Shown here piece after piece: positions 8,779 through 16,127 of a stretch of DNA of 29,769 bases (positions are counted from its first letter, which is position 1; every line of letters begins with the position of its first letter). The stretch lies in assembly GCA_020853155.1 (NCBI GenBank), contig JADYZL010000348.1, positions 1 through 29,769 of the forward strand, given 5' to 3'. A model generated the notes under the pieces. That model was not told where the DNA came from and ran no database searches. It worked only from the letters and a program-made list of their open reading frames with translations. Origin of the DNA: Bryobacterales bacterium (GTDB taxonomy: Bacteria; Acidobacteriota; Terriglobia; Bryobacterales; Bryobacteraceae). The translations under genes and the position numbers were made by a program.

Positions 8779-9666
8779 TCACACAGCTTTGTTCGTATCG
8801 CGGTGGCTTGCCTTGGCGCTGTAGCCCTTTTCGCGCAGGCGCTGGGCGATCTCTTCGGCCATCATCACGGAGCGGTGGTGACCTCCCGTACAGCCGAACG
8901 ACACCGTCAGGTAGCTCTTGCCTTCCCTGATGTAATGGGGAATCAAATAGACCAGCAGATCTTCGATCCGGCTCAGGAACTCGGCGGTTTGCGGAAACCC
9001 TCGAATATAGTCCGCCACCTGCGGATCAAGACCGGTGAGATGCCGGTACTCCGGGATGTAATTCGGGTTTGGGAGAAAGCGTACGTCGAAGACCAGATCG
9101 CTCGTCTCCGGCACGCCATGGCGAAAGCCAAAGCTGGTGACGGCGATGCGCAGCGGGGTCTGTTCCGCGTTGTCTCCGAAGCGAGCCCGGACGTAGTCGC
9201 GCAGCTCGTGGACATTGAACTTTGACGTGTCGATAACAGTATCGGCCAGCTCCCGAATGGGCGCCAAATGCACCCGTTCGGCGTCGATACTGTCTTCGAG
9301 CTTGGAGAAGCCGCTCAGCGGGTGAGGCCGGCGGGTTTCACTATAGCGGCGCAGCAGGGTTTCCGTGGAGGCATCCAGGAATACGAGCGCGGTTCGTAAT
9401 TGCTCCCGGATCTGCAGGTATAGATCTGGCAGCTTCGCCAGACCCGCTTCTTCCCGGATATCCACGACGATCGCGGCGTTCTCAATGCCCGGATTCTCCT
9501 TAATCAACTGGCTGAAGATCAGCAGCAATTCCACAGGCAGGTTATCAACGGCGTAGTAACCGGCATCCTCCAGGCTGCGGAGGACGGTGCCTTTGCCGGA
9601 TCCACTCAGCCCTGTGATGATCACCAGTTGCGGGAGGGGCAGCGCGGAGGGGTGGGAGTCACTCAT
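8779..9666 (-). CDS. rapZ: RapZ/YvcJ-family P-loop RNase adapter and nucleotide-binding protein
   Basis: In Escherichia coli RapZ senses glucosamine-6-phosphate and guides RNase E to the sRNA GlmZ, which controls glmS; in other phyla the role is less defined. The 295-residue product has a Walker A motif GLSGSGKGT (residues 19-27), then AGYYAVDNLP, FLDASTETLLRRYSETRRPHPL and IDTSKFNVHELR. The C-terminal domain has VTSFGFRHGVP, DVRFLPNPNYIPE and VSFGCTGGHHRSVMMAE, all typical. The frame remains open to 9744, but MSDSHPS at 9666 gives the normal length. It is the third gene of the rpoN-hpf-rapZ set, 96 bases after hpf, with a strong hairpin between them. The PTS genes that often surround rapZ (ptsN, ptsH) are absent here. 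Confidence 0.93.
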   Translation of the reverse strand: MSDSHPSALPLPQLVIITGLSGSGKGTVLRSLEDAGYYAVDNLPVELLLIFSQLIKENPGIENAAIVVDIREEAGLAKLPDLYLQIREQLRTALVFLDASTETLLRRYSETRRPHPLSGFSKLEDSIDAERVHLAPIRELADTVIDTSKFNVHELRDYVRARFGDNAEQTPLRIAVTSFGFRHGVPETSDLVFDVRFLPNPNYIPEYRHLTGLDPQVADYIRGFPQTAEFLSRIEDLLVYLIPHYIREGKSYLTVSFGCTGGHHRSVMMAEEIAQRLREKGYSAKASHRDTNKAV

Positions 9667-9713
9667 GGCATGGAAACCCTCATCGTAGCGCGATGCAGCG
9701 GTATAAAGAGCAA

Positions 9714-9741
9714 GGGCGGCAACCTGCACCGGTTGCCGCCC
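9714..9741 (-). terminator. Intercistronic hairpin between hpf and rapZ, terminator- or attenuator-like
   Basis: A perfect 11-bp inverted repeat (arms 9714-9724 and 9731-9741, GGGCGGCAACC and its complement) encloses a 6-base loop. On the minus strand, the sense for hpf and rapZ, the stem is followed by TTGCTCTTTATACC, which is only moderately U-rich. It lies 22 bases beyond the hpf stop and 48 bases before the rapZ start. It may partly terminate transcription, so that rapZ is expressed less than hpf, or it may stabilise the upstream mRNA. The structure is seen directly; its function is inferred. Confidence 0.6.
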
Positions 9742-9762
9742 CACCAGGAAGAGAGCGAATGA

Positions 9763-10359
9763 CTACGAATTCGTCTCAATTAAATCAAACTCGCCATTGT
9801 CTCTGCGCACCAGAATCGAGGTGCCATTCGTATCGGAATCCCGAAAAACCAGGAATCGCTGGTTCTTCTTGAACGCAAGGACGGCTTCGTCCACCGTGAG
9901 GGGTTTCCGCCTGGATACGCCGTTGACGCGATGGACCACGGCGCCAGAGCTGTTGGGCACCTGCAGCACGACTTCCTTCTCCATCTCCTGGAAAGAGGGC
10001 GTCATTCGGTCCGGGGCGATGGTCGCCTTGCCGCGCTTGTCGTCCCGGGCCGCGACGCGGGTTCTGGAATCGTGCTTCTTCTCCCGCGACCTGGTCAGTT
10101 GCCGGTCCAGCTTTTCAATGGCCGCCGCCACGGCGGTGGCCATATCCGCGCCATCGCCGGAAGTCACCAGCACGTCGCCTTTGTAAAGCACGCTGAGATC
10201 GGCGCGATGCGCCCGCTTTTCCACTTTCAAGGCGAGGTGCGCTTCGCGTTCCCCCTTCTTCATGTCAAGAAACTTGGCGAACTTCGACAATCGCGTGTCC
10301 ACCTTTTTTTTCTGTGGTTCCGTGAGGAACTCGGTTTTGCCGGAGTATACGATTTTCAT
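9763..10359 (-). CDS. hpf: Ribosome hibernation promoting factor, long form
   Basis: Long HPF binds the 30S subunit and dimerises 70S ribosomes into inactive 100S particles in stationary phase. The 198-residue product shows the N-terminal S30AE/RaiA-like domain (residues ~1-100: MKIVYSGKTEFLTEP, then AHLALKVEKRAHRADL, ATAVAAAIEKLDRQL). A charged linker follows. The C-terminal dimerisation domain (~140-198) includes KPLTVDEAVLAFKK, FLVFRDSDTNGTSILVRRDNGEFDLIE. The start at 10359 has a strong GGAGG ribosome-binding site five bases upstream. The gene begins 24 bases after the rpoN stop, so the two are probably one transcript, an arrangement seen in many bacteria. Confidence 0.95.
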   Translation of the reverse strand: MKIVYSGKTEFLTEPQKKKVDTRLSKFAKFLDMKKGEREAHLALKVEKRAHRADLSVLYKGDVLVTSGDGADMATAVAAAIEKLDRQLTRSREKKHDSRTRVAARDDKRGKATIAPDRMTPSFQEMEKEVVLQVPNSSGAVVHRVNGVSRRKPLTVDEAVLAFKKNQRFLVFRDSDTNGTSILVRRDNGEFDLIETNS

Positions 10360-10383
10360 GATTCCTCCAAGAGTGGACCGGCT

Positions 10384-11943
10384 CTACTTGCGTATCCGCC
10401 GGTGATGCGTGGATGGGATCCGGAGATCTTCCCGGTACTTGGCGACCGTGCGCCGCGTAACCTCGATCCCTTCCTCATGCAAACGTTCCATGATCTGCTC
10501 GTCGGTGAGCGGCTTTGCCGTGTCTTCTTCGTCAATGATGCGTTTCACCATCCGTTTGACCGCCAGCAGCGAGGTTGTGTTCCCCGCCGGGCCCTGAACG
10601 GCCTCCGTAAAGAAGAAGCGGAGTTCCAGGGTGCCCTGAGGAGTGTGCGCGTACTTGTTGGCGACCGCGCGGCTCACCGTCGAGGGGTGTACTCCAATCT
10701 CTTCCGCGATCTCCTTGATCATCATCGGGCGCAGATAATCCGCCCCCAGTTCGAAGAACTCTCCCTGACGTTCGACGATCGACTGGCAAACCTTGAGGAT
10801 GGTCTGTTTTCGCTGCTCGATGTTCTTGATCAACTGGAGCGCGGACGCGTAACGCTCCTTCACGTAGTTGCGGACGTTCTTGTCCGTGGCGTCGCTTCGC
10901 TCCAGCAGATAGCGGTAGCTGCGATTCAAACGGAGCTGGGGAACCCCTTCATCCATTGTCTGGATCACCCACTGGTCTCCGTCCTTGAAGATGAAGATCT
11001 CCGGCTCCACCGGCTGTACTCCGGAGGAGCAATAGCGGGCGCCCGGCATCGGGTCGAGGGTTCGAATGAGTTCGAGGGCGGCGCCGATCTGTTCCGGAGC
11101 GGCATCCAATGCCCGGCAGAGTTCCTTCGAATGACGCCCGTCGAGCCACTCAATGTGCTCCTCCACCATGCGCCAAGCGATACTATCCTCCTCCGCTAGG
11201 TCTGCCAACTGCAGGAGGAGGCACTCCCGCAGGTCCCTGGCGGCCACGCCGGAAGGGTCGAGCAGTTGCACCACGCGCAACCCCTCTTCCATCACGGGGA
11301 TCGGGATCGCCTCACTCTCGGCCAATTCCTCCACGCTTGAGCCGAGATAGCCGTTGTCGTCGAGATTGCCGATCACCGCTTCCGCGGCCGCCCTCAGCGC
11401 GTCGTTCAACACCTCAATGCTCAGTTGTGCCCGCAGGTGATCCCCCAGGCTCACGGGATTCGAAAGAAAAGTCTCAAATGTGGGGCCTTCCGCCTGTTCG
11501 GGAGCGGAGGTGCGATATCCAGGATCGAGGTAGTCGTTGAAAAACTCGCCGAAATCGATTTCCTCGAACGGATCGGTGTCCCTCGAAGGCTCCGCTTCTT
11601 CACCGGGTGTGCGGGTATCGGCGGAATCACTGCCCGCCGAAGTCCGCACCGAATCCTCCGCATCCGCCGCTTCCGCGCCATGAAGCGCATCGAGCAAGCT
11701 CTGGTCCGCAGGCTCGGCTACCCGCTCCTTTTCGAGGAGGCTCTGGATCTCCTGGGAAGTGAGTTCGTCTTCCTCCGTGGCCAGACCTTCTTCGAGAATC
11801 GGATTCTCGGAGAGTTCCTGGCTGATCATTTCGCGCAACTCCAGCTTGTTCAGTTGGAGAAGCGTCACCATCTGCACCAGGCTGGGTGTAAGGATCTGCT
11901 TCTGAGCGACTTTCAGTTGCAGACGCTGTGAAAGCATGCTCAT
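10384..11943 (-). CDS. rpoN: RNA polymerase sigma-54 factor
   Basis: Sigma-54 directs RNA polymerase to -24/-12 promoters that need an AAA+ activator. The 519-residue protein has the N-terminal glutamine-rich activator region (MSMLSQRLQLKVAQKQ..LVQMVTLLQLNKLEL). An acidic and variable region II follows (~50-150, rich in Asp/Glu). The core-binding domain contains NPVSLGDHLRAQL and VIGNLDDNGYLGSSVEEL, the helix-turn-helix EEIGVHPSTVSRAVANKY, and near the C-terminus the RpoN box with TRRTVAKYRE. GAGG lies five bases before the ATG. It heads the rpoN-hpf-rapZ group. The common upstream lptB gene is absent; a gene for a secreted protein lies there instead. Confidence 0.96.
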   Translation of the reverse strand: MSMLSQRLQLKVAQKQILTPSLVQMVTLLQLNKLELREMISQELSENPILEEGLATEEDELTSQEIQSLLEKERVAEPADQSLLDALHGAEAADAEDSVRTSAGSDSADTRTPGEEAEPSRDTDPFEEIDFGEFFNDYLDPGYRTSAPEQAEGPTFETFLSNPVSLGDHLRAQLSIEVLNDALRAAAEAVIGNLDDNGYLGSSVEELAESEAIPIPVMEEGLRVVQLLDPSGVAARDLRECLLLQLADLAEEDSIAWRMVEEHIEWLDGRHSKELCRALDAAPEQIGAALELIRTLDPMPGARYCSSGVQPVEPEIFIFKDGDQWVIQTMDEGVPQLRLNRSYRYLLERSDATDKNVRNYVKERYASALQLIKNIEQRKQTILKVCQSIVERQGEFFELGADYLRPMMIKEIAEEIGVHPSTVSRAVANKYAHTPQGTLELRFFFTEAVQGPAGNTTSLLAVKRMVKRIIDEEDTAKPLTDEQIMERLHEEGIEVTRRTVAKYREDLRIPSTHHRRIRK

Positions 11944-12064
11944 TGTGACCTCATCATAACAGAGGATCGGCGTATTGGCCCCAATCCTGTAGCGTGCGAG
12001 CGGACCTGCCGGATGGCATGCGGAAGGCTCCCCGGCAGAGGCGATCCAGGGATGGGAAAGGACA

Positions 12065-12940
12065 CTATTCGTTCGATCTCACGCCCGTCCGGCGCACCGG
12101 GTTCAGGTCGCCGTAGATACTGCGAAATATCGGACAACGCATCAAATAGTAACGGAGGTTAGCGATCACGACTTCGCGATCGTCCAGGTCATACTTTCCT
12201 AACAGATAGATCCACCCATCCTGTTGACGCCCGGCGTAGATGTACGCGAGCGCCACGTTCAAAACCGCGCCGGTGTACTGGCTTTGCCAGGCGCCTTTGG
12301 GCACGGCGCCGGCCTTTCGCTGCGCGCGCAACTCTTCCACTGTTTCTTTATCTTTCTCCACGTCCTCGAGGATCACGCCGGCGAACTCCCGGTTGCCCAC
12401 AGCGTAGCGGCCGGCCTTCGCGTCAAAGCGAAACACGACCCGGGTGGCTGGCGACACGTCATGCGGCAGATTGAGGAAATTGTCAAAGCGAGTGAGCGTC
12501 GTAACGAGTTCGTAAACGCCGTCGCCGTTGAAATCCTCCGGAACCAGTCCAAACCCCACCGGATACTGGGTGCTCGAATAGAGAACGTCCAGGGAATCTC
12601 CGGCCCTCAGCACATAGTTGTACGTGCAGCAAAAGACATCACCCGTGTACTCTTCAATAACAATCTGCTTTTGATCGCCGCCAAGCAGCGGAAACGATGC
12701 GAACAGCAAGTCATCCGCGGTCTTCGCTCCATTCGAACTGCGGAATAGAACGCTTCCGCCGCGCAGGATCTCCACATGCCAGCGGGATGTACGCAGATCT
12801 CTTGTCTTGCGAAGTTCGAATGCACCCACTTGCAAGGAGGGCGCCAGCGAATACTCGAATCCCGGCTTCTGCGCATTTACGGTCAGCGTGGAGAGTAGGA
12901 GTATTCCAGCCAGAGAAACGAACGTGGTGATGAATCGCAT
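12065..12940 (-). CDS. Secreted protein of unknown function with one FG-GAP-like calcium loop
   Basis: The 291-residue product starts with a signal peptide (MRFITTFVSLAGILLLSTLTVNAQK, probable cleavage after NA at about residue 24), so it should be exported. The body is predicted mostly beta: WHVEILRGGSVLFRS, VIEEYTGDVFCCTYNYVLRAGDSLDVLY. A single DFNGDGVYELV segment resembles the calcium-binding loop of FG-GAP/VCBS repeats or EF-hands. The C-terminal third is helical, with AYIYAGRQQDGWIYLLGKYDLDDREVVIANLRYYL. The open frame continues upstream to 13108, but start 12940 is chosen because the signal peptide begins there; no strong ribosome-binding site is seen. The family is not recognised. It lies 189 bases downstream of another secreted protein gene on the same strand. 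Confidence 0.72.
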   Translation of the reverse strand: MRFITTFVSLAGILLLSTLTVNAQKPGFEYSLAPSLQVGAFELRKTRDLRTSRWHVEILRGGSVLFRSSNGAKTADDLLFASFPLLGGDQKQIVIEEYTGDVFCCTYNYVLRAGDSLDVLYSSTQYPVGFGLVPEDFNGDGVYELVTTLTRFDNFLNLPHDVSPATRVVFRFDAKAGRYAVGNREFAGVILEDVEKDKETVEELRAQRKAGAVPKGAWQSQYTGAVLNVALAYIYAGRQQDGWIYLLGKYDLDDREVVIANLRYYLMRCPIFRSIYGDLNPVRRTGVRSNE

Positions 12941-13129
12941 GGACGATGGAACCGGTATCGGGCAAGTGGCCGCCACCAGAGCGGACGAACGGCGTTGCAA
13001 TGCCGTTTCCCCGATCCAGCGCACCAACGCGCTCAGGACGCTGCGGCAAGCCACGAACCGCGTCACCCTTATCGTAACCCAACCATGCGGGAAGGCCATA
13101 TCGTCCATCTCTGAACAAAGGAGCGGATT

Positions 13130-13771
13130 CTACCGGGCGGCCATTCTCTCAACCGGGAATCCGTAGACCTCAATCCAATCGAGACGCGACGAGGACGGTG
13201 TGGCGCCGCCACGCATTAAGTCTGTAAACCCCACCTCCTCCACGCGGCTGAGGTCTGGCTTCGCCACGGGCATTCCAACAATCACTTCATCGATGTTCAG
13301 GCGGAACCACCGGGTATCGGCGAGCACGAACTCCTTGATGCGCCAATCGCTCGATGGACCGTCGGCAGCTTCGCTCACGACCCACGTTCCGTCACCGAGT
13401 TTCAGCACGATCCGCAGCCAGTGCAGGCCCTGCTGCTTACTCCTCCAGACAATCCTCGCTTGATGGCTCAAATCCACCTGCGCTCGCCGGTGACGTAAAC
13501 TGACCGCCCAATTGGCTTTCGCATCGCCGTTCCAAATGTAGAAGGGATCGTCGTATGGTTTCTCGTGGTTGCTCTTCTTGATGCCGTCCCTGCCGGGACC
13601 ATGGAGTGAAAGCACGAGATCCGGATTGGCTACATGCGCCTGCGTCACCGGTAATTGCGCGGGGGATTCCACCCAGTCTTCCCGGAAGAATAGGCCCGGG
13701 CGTTGCCGCTCCTGCGCGGCTGCCGTCATGAGCCAGAATCCCGCCAACATCCATATCGCTATCCTTCGCAT
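13130..13771 (-). CDS. Secreted hypothetical protein, probable beta-sandwich
   Basis: The 213-residue product has a cleavable-looking signal peptide (MRRIAIWMLAGFWLMTAAAQE, residues 1-20). The mature part alternates polar and hydrophobic residues with many aromatics: LFFREDWVESPA, DPFYIWNGDAKANWAVSLRHR, IVWRSKQQGLHWLRIVLKL, RVEEVGFTDLMRGG, RLDWIEVYG. The pattern 'REDW....W.VSL...WR.....R..LKL.DG.W......DW' suggests a jelly-roll or carbohydrate-binding-like fold, but no catalytic motif is recognised. Start 13771 is chosen at the signal peptide; the frame runs on to 13813. It may be co-transcribed with the secreted gene at 12065-12940. Function is unknown; a role in extracellular polysaccharide binding is a guess. 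Confidence 0.7.
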   Translation of the reverse strand: MRRIAIWMLAGFWLMTAAAQERQRPGLFFREDWVESPAQLPVTQAHVANPDLVLSLHGPGRDGIKKSNHEKPYDDPFYIWNGDAKANWAVSLRHRRAQVDLSHQARIVWRSKQQGLHWLRIVLKLGDGTWVVSEAADGPSSDWRIKEFVLADTRWFRLNIDEVIVGMPVAKPDLSRVEEVGFTDLMRGGATPSSSRLDWIEVYGFPVERMAAR

Positions 13772-14099
13772 TTCGTTTCTCACTCCTCGTGGATATCCTA
13801 TCGGACTCCGCATCTCTCGGCGCTCCCCGTTCTCTCACGGCCACGGCCATGGCCATGGCGTTCTCATTCACACAATTGTGCCTCGAAGCCAATTCCCACA
13901 TCAGTTCTATTCATTTCCTTATGAACTAGGGGCTCTTGTTCACGCATGTAACGAGAGGTTATCCGAATGTATAGAACCGCAGGTTTACGAGGGAAAATTC
14001 ACTTCGTGAAGGCCAATCCGCTCAAATTAGCCTTGTTACATTTGTGTCAGAGGCTCTCGATTTGTTCCGCACCCGGGCGGGGAATGGAGAAGTTCCGCG
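13772..14099. other. Non-coding divergent intergenic region, 328 bases
   Basis: This is the longest stretch without a credible gene, between two divergent genes (13771 minus, 14100 plus). It is more AT-rich than its surroundings from about 13905 to 14050. It contains a short hexamer tandem (GGCCAC/GGCCAT, 13839-13856) and a perfect 10-bp palindrome CACAATTGTG at 13871-13880. Both promoters should lie here, but I cannot assign convincing -35/-10 boxes. Open frames crossing it lack ribosome-binding sites and are low-complexity. Confidence 0.6.
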
Positions 14100-14315
14100 A
14101 TGACTCATGCACCTTTCGATCAACAGGCAATGGCTGCGAACGCGTCGCGCTCCATTCCGGCGTATGTGCCTCTGCAGCGCTGCCCCTGCTGTTCCAGCGT
14201 GCATGTCCGCCGGATGCGACGGAACTGGATCGAACGCGCCCTCACGCAACTGAGTAAGAACTATCCCCATCGATGCCTGGAATGCGGATCGAAGTTCTTT
14301 CGATCACTCGACTAG
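14100..14315 (+). CDS. Small zinc-ribbon protein
   Basis: This 71-residue protein has two CxxC knuckles: RCPCCSS around residues 27-32 and HRCLECGSKFF near the C-terminus. They are separated by a basic linker, VHVRRMRRNWIERALTQLSK. The layout 'CPxC-SxxVxRxRRxxxxERxLxxLxxxxPxRCxxCGxxFF' is one I associate with short zinc-ribbon proteins common in Acidobacteriota; their function is unknown. GGAGA lies 9 bases before the ATG. The gene stands alone on the plus strand and converges on the sulfurtransferase gene. Four cysteines in the right spacing and a ribosome-binding site support a real gene despite its size. Binding of nucleic acid or protein is possible but unproven. Confidence 0.72.
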   Translation: MTHAPFDQQAMAANASRSIPAYVPLQRCPCCSSVHVRRMRRNWIERALTQLSKNYPHRCLECGSKFFRSLD

Positions 14316-14353
14316 CGCCGGTCTGGCCTGAAGTTGAAGCGAAACGACCAAGC

Positions 14354-15244
14354 TTAGTGCTCCTTGGCGGATCCCTGCTCCACCGGATACTCAGCGCGTC
14401 GGCTCCAATCCTGAAACGATCCATCATAGAGCCGCATGTCGAGTCCAAGATAGCGGCCCGCGAAATACGGCACGGTCGCCTGGACTCCCGAGTGGCAGTA
14501 GGTGACGCGGACCGGTTCCGGGTGATGTGCCCCCACCCGCAGCAACTGCTTCAGTTCCTCCCTTGATTTCAGCCGGCCTTCTTCATCAAGGAAGCTGCTG
14601 AGGGGAGCACTGAGCGCACCCGGTATGTGCCCACCACGGGACATCGCGCCTCGATCTTCCCCGGAATAGAACTCGGGTGCGCGAGCATCGATGATCATCA
14701 CGCCGCTATCCCCCAGATGCATTCGAATCCATTCCGCGCTCACCACTTTCGCGGGTGCGGAGCGAGGGGAGAAGCTGCTTGTAGCAGGAGGCGCGGCCTG
14801 CGTCGACAACGGCCGGCCCTCTTTCTTCCATAATGTCAGGCCCCCGTCGAGCAGAGCGATGCGGCCGTTCAGGCCCAGATAGTCGAGTGTAAACCAAGCC
14901 CGAGTGGCGGTTTGCACGGCTCGGCCGACGTGGTAGACCACCACCGTCGCCTCGTCCGTCACACCCAGAGCGCCAAACGCATCCCGGAGGGCATCAACGC
15001 GTGGCAGTTCCATTCGCAAACCGCCCGGACCGGTGACGGTGATGTCTTCCAGGCGGAGCAGGCTAGCGCCTGGAATGTGGCCTTCTTCGTAATCTGCGCG
15101 CGTACCCACGTGGAGGATGACGAGATTCGCACTCCCAAGGCGCGCCTCAAGCCACGCTCCGCTGGCCAGCATGGCCTGCTCCGCGGGCAGATGCTGCGTT
15201 AGACCGATCAGAAAGAACGTTGTCACCAGCAATCGACGAATCAT
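14354..15244 (-). CDS. Exported two-domain sulfurtransferase (thiosulfate/3-mercaptopyruvate type rhodanese)
   Basis: The protein moves sulfane sulfur from thiosulfate or mercaptopyruvate to an acceptor such as cyanide or a thiol. Its 296 residues comprise a signal peptide (MIRRLLVTTFFLIGLTQHLPAEQA), an N-terminal rhodanese domain (~25-145) and a C-terminal one (~165-290). The N-terminal domain has HVGTRADYEEGHIPGA and LLDGGLTLWKKEGRPL but lacks the active-site cysteine. The C-terminal domain has IIDARAPEFYSG, GGHIPGALSAP and catalytic Cys250 in TYCHSGVQATV. The start is at the signal peptide; the frame extends to 15259. It lies 40 bases after the epimerase gene on the same strand and may be the last gene of that operon. 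Substrate preference cannot be read from the loop. Confidence 0.9.
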   Translation of the reverse strand: MIRRLLVTTFFLIGLTQHLPAEQAMLASGAWLEARLGSANLVILHVGTRADYEEGHIPGASLLRLEDITVTGPGGLRMELPRVDALRDAFGALGVTDEATVVVYHVGRAVQTATRAWFTLDYLGLNGRIALLDGGLTLWKKEGRPLSTQAAPPATSSFSPRSAPAKVVSAEWIRMHLGDSGVMIIDARAPEFYSGEDRGAMSRGGHIPGALSAPLSSFLDEEGRLKSREELKQLLRVGAHHPEPVRVTYCHSGVQATVPYFAGRYLGLDMRLYDGSFQDWSRRAEYPVEQGSAKEH

Positions 15245-15284
15245 AAACCCAGTGTGCAATGGTTTTCACACCCACGCGCGTGGT

Positions 15285-16127
15285 TCAGGAAGCGAGATGC
15301 TTTCGAAGGTACGCCAAGCCTTCACGCGCGATGGCGTCCGCCGAGGGAGCTACATCCCGCCAAATACAGGCTGCGGCAGCAATTTCCTCAATGCGCGAAC
15401 CGAAGCTCTCGATCACCAGCCAGCCATCGTAGCCAGAACGCTGGATAGCGGGCAGAATCTCCTGCCAATGAACCTGCCCCGTCCCCGGAACTCCCCGATC
15501 ACTCTCACAGGTATGCACATGATGCAGCCGCTCGCCACAGGCGAGGATCGCCGCCGCGGAGTCCTTCTCCTCAATGTTCGCGTGGAAGGTATCAAAGAGC
15601 ACACCCAGTTTCGGAGGTCCTGCCTCCTCGCACAAGCGAAGCGCGTCGGCGGCGGTGGTGGTGAAGTAGGTTTCGAACCGGTTCAGGGGCTCGTGAGCCA
15701 ACTTCACCCGGCATGCATCAAGTTCACTCCCCAGGGATGCGAAGCCTTCCACCGCGCGCTTCCACTCTTCCTCGTTTGGGCGGCGTCCGCTGTGTTTTCC
15801 AACAGGCGAACAGAACGGCCCCAGGAAGACCGGCGATCCAAGTTCCGCCGCCACGCGAATGCCGTCCACCAGGAAGCCGAACGCGGCTTTGCGCACGGCG
15901 GCGTCTTCCGAGATGAGGCTTAGCTCACCCGTAAGCGCCGAGCAGAATGTGCATTCCAACCCTTCCCGCTCGAGCGCGGCGCGGATCTTCGCCGCCGGAA
16001 AGCCGTCGAAGGAAAAACGCGCGATCTCAACGCCGTCGTAGCCCCATTCGCGAATGCGCGGAAGCAGATCGAGATGCTCCACGCCGAAGGCGGCAGTCCA
16101 CAAGAGGGTATTGATACCGAACTTCAT
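15285..16127 (-). CDS. Sugar 3-epimerase of the D-tagatose/D-psicose (allulose) 3-epimerase type
   Basis: These TIM-barrel, divalent-metal enzymes epimerise ketohexoses at C3, for example D-fructose to D-psicose. The 280-residue product has the whole metal and catalytic set: Glu146 (AHEPLNRFETY), Asp179 (LFDTFHANIEE), His205 (HHVHTCESD) and Glu240 (LVIESFGS). Glu152 and Arg211 (RGVPGTG) contact substrate in the family. All six positions are offset by exactly six from the Pseudomonas cichorii D-tagatose 3-epimerase numbering as I recall it, which is strong support. The start ATG overlaps the stop of the FG-GAP gene by four bases, so translation is coupled. No signal peptide: it acts in the cytoplasm. 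The exact ketose substrate is open; generic sugar phosphate isomerase/epimerase is the fallback. Confidence 0.87.
   Translation of the reverse strand: MKFGINTLLWTAAFGVEHLDLLPRIREWGYDGVEIARFSFDGFPAAKIRAALEREGLECTFCSALTGELSLISEDAAVRKAAFGFLVDGIRVAAELGSPVFLGPFCSPVGKHSGRRPNEEEWKRAVEGFASLGSELDACRVKLAHEPLNRFETYFTTTAADALRLCEEAGPPKLGVLFDTFHANIEEKDSAAAILACGERLHHVHTCESDRGVPGTGQVHWQEILPAIQRSGYDGWLVIESFGSRIEEIAAAACIWRDVAPSADAIAREGLAYLRKHLAS

Noticed and set aside
9931..11199. 422-codon plus-strand frame across hpf and rpoN
   Set aside because: Both opposite-strand genes are certain; the frame shows no family features and is a shadow.
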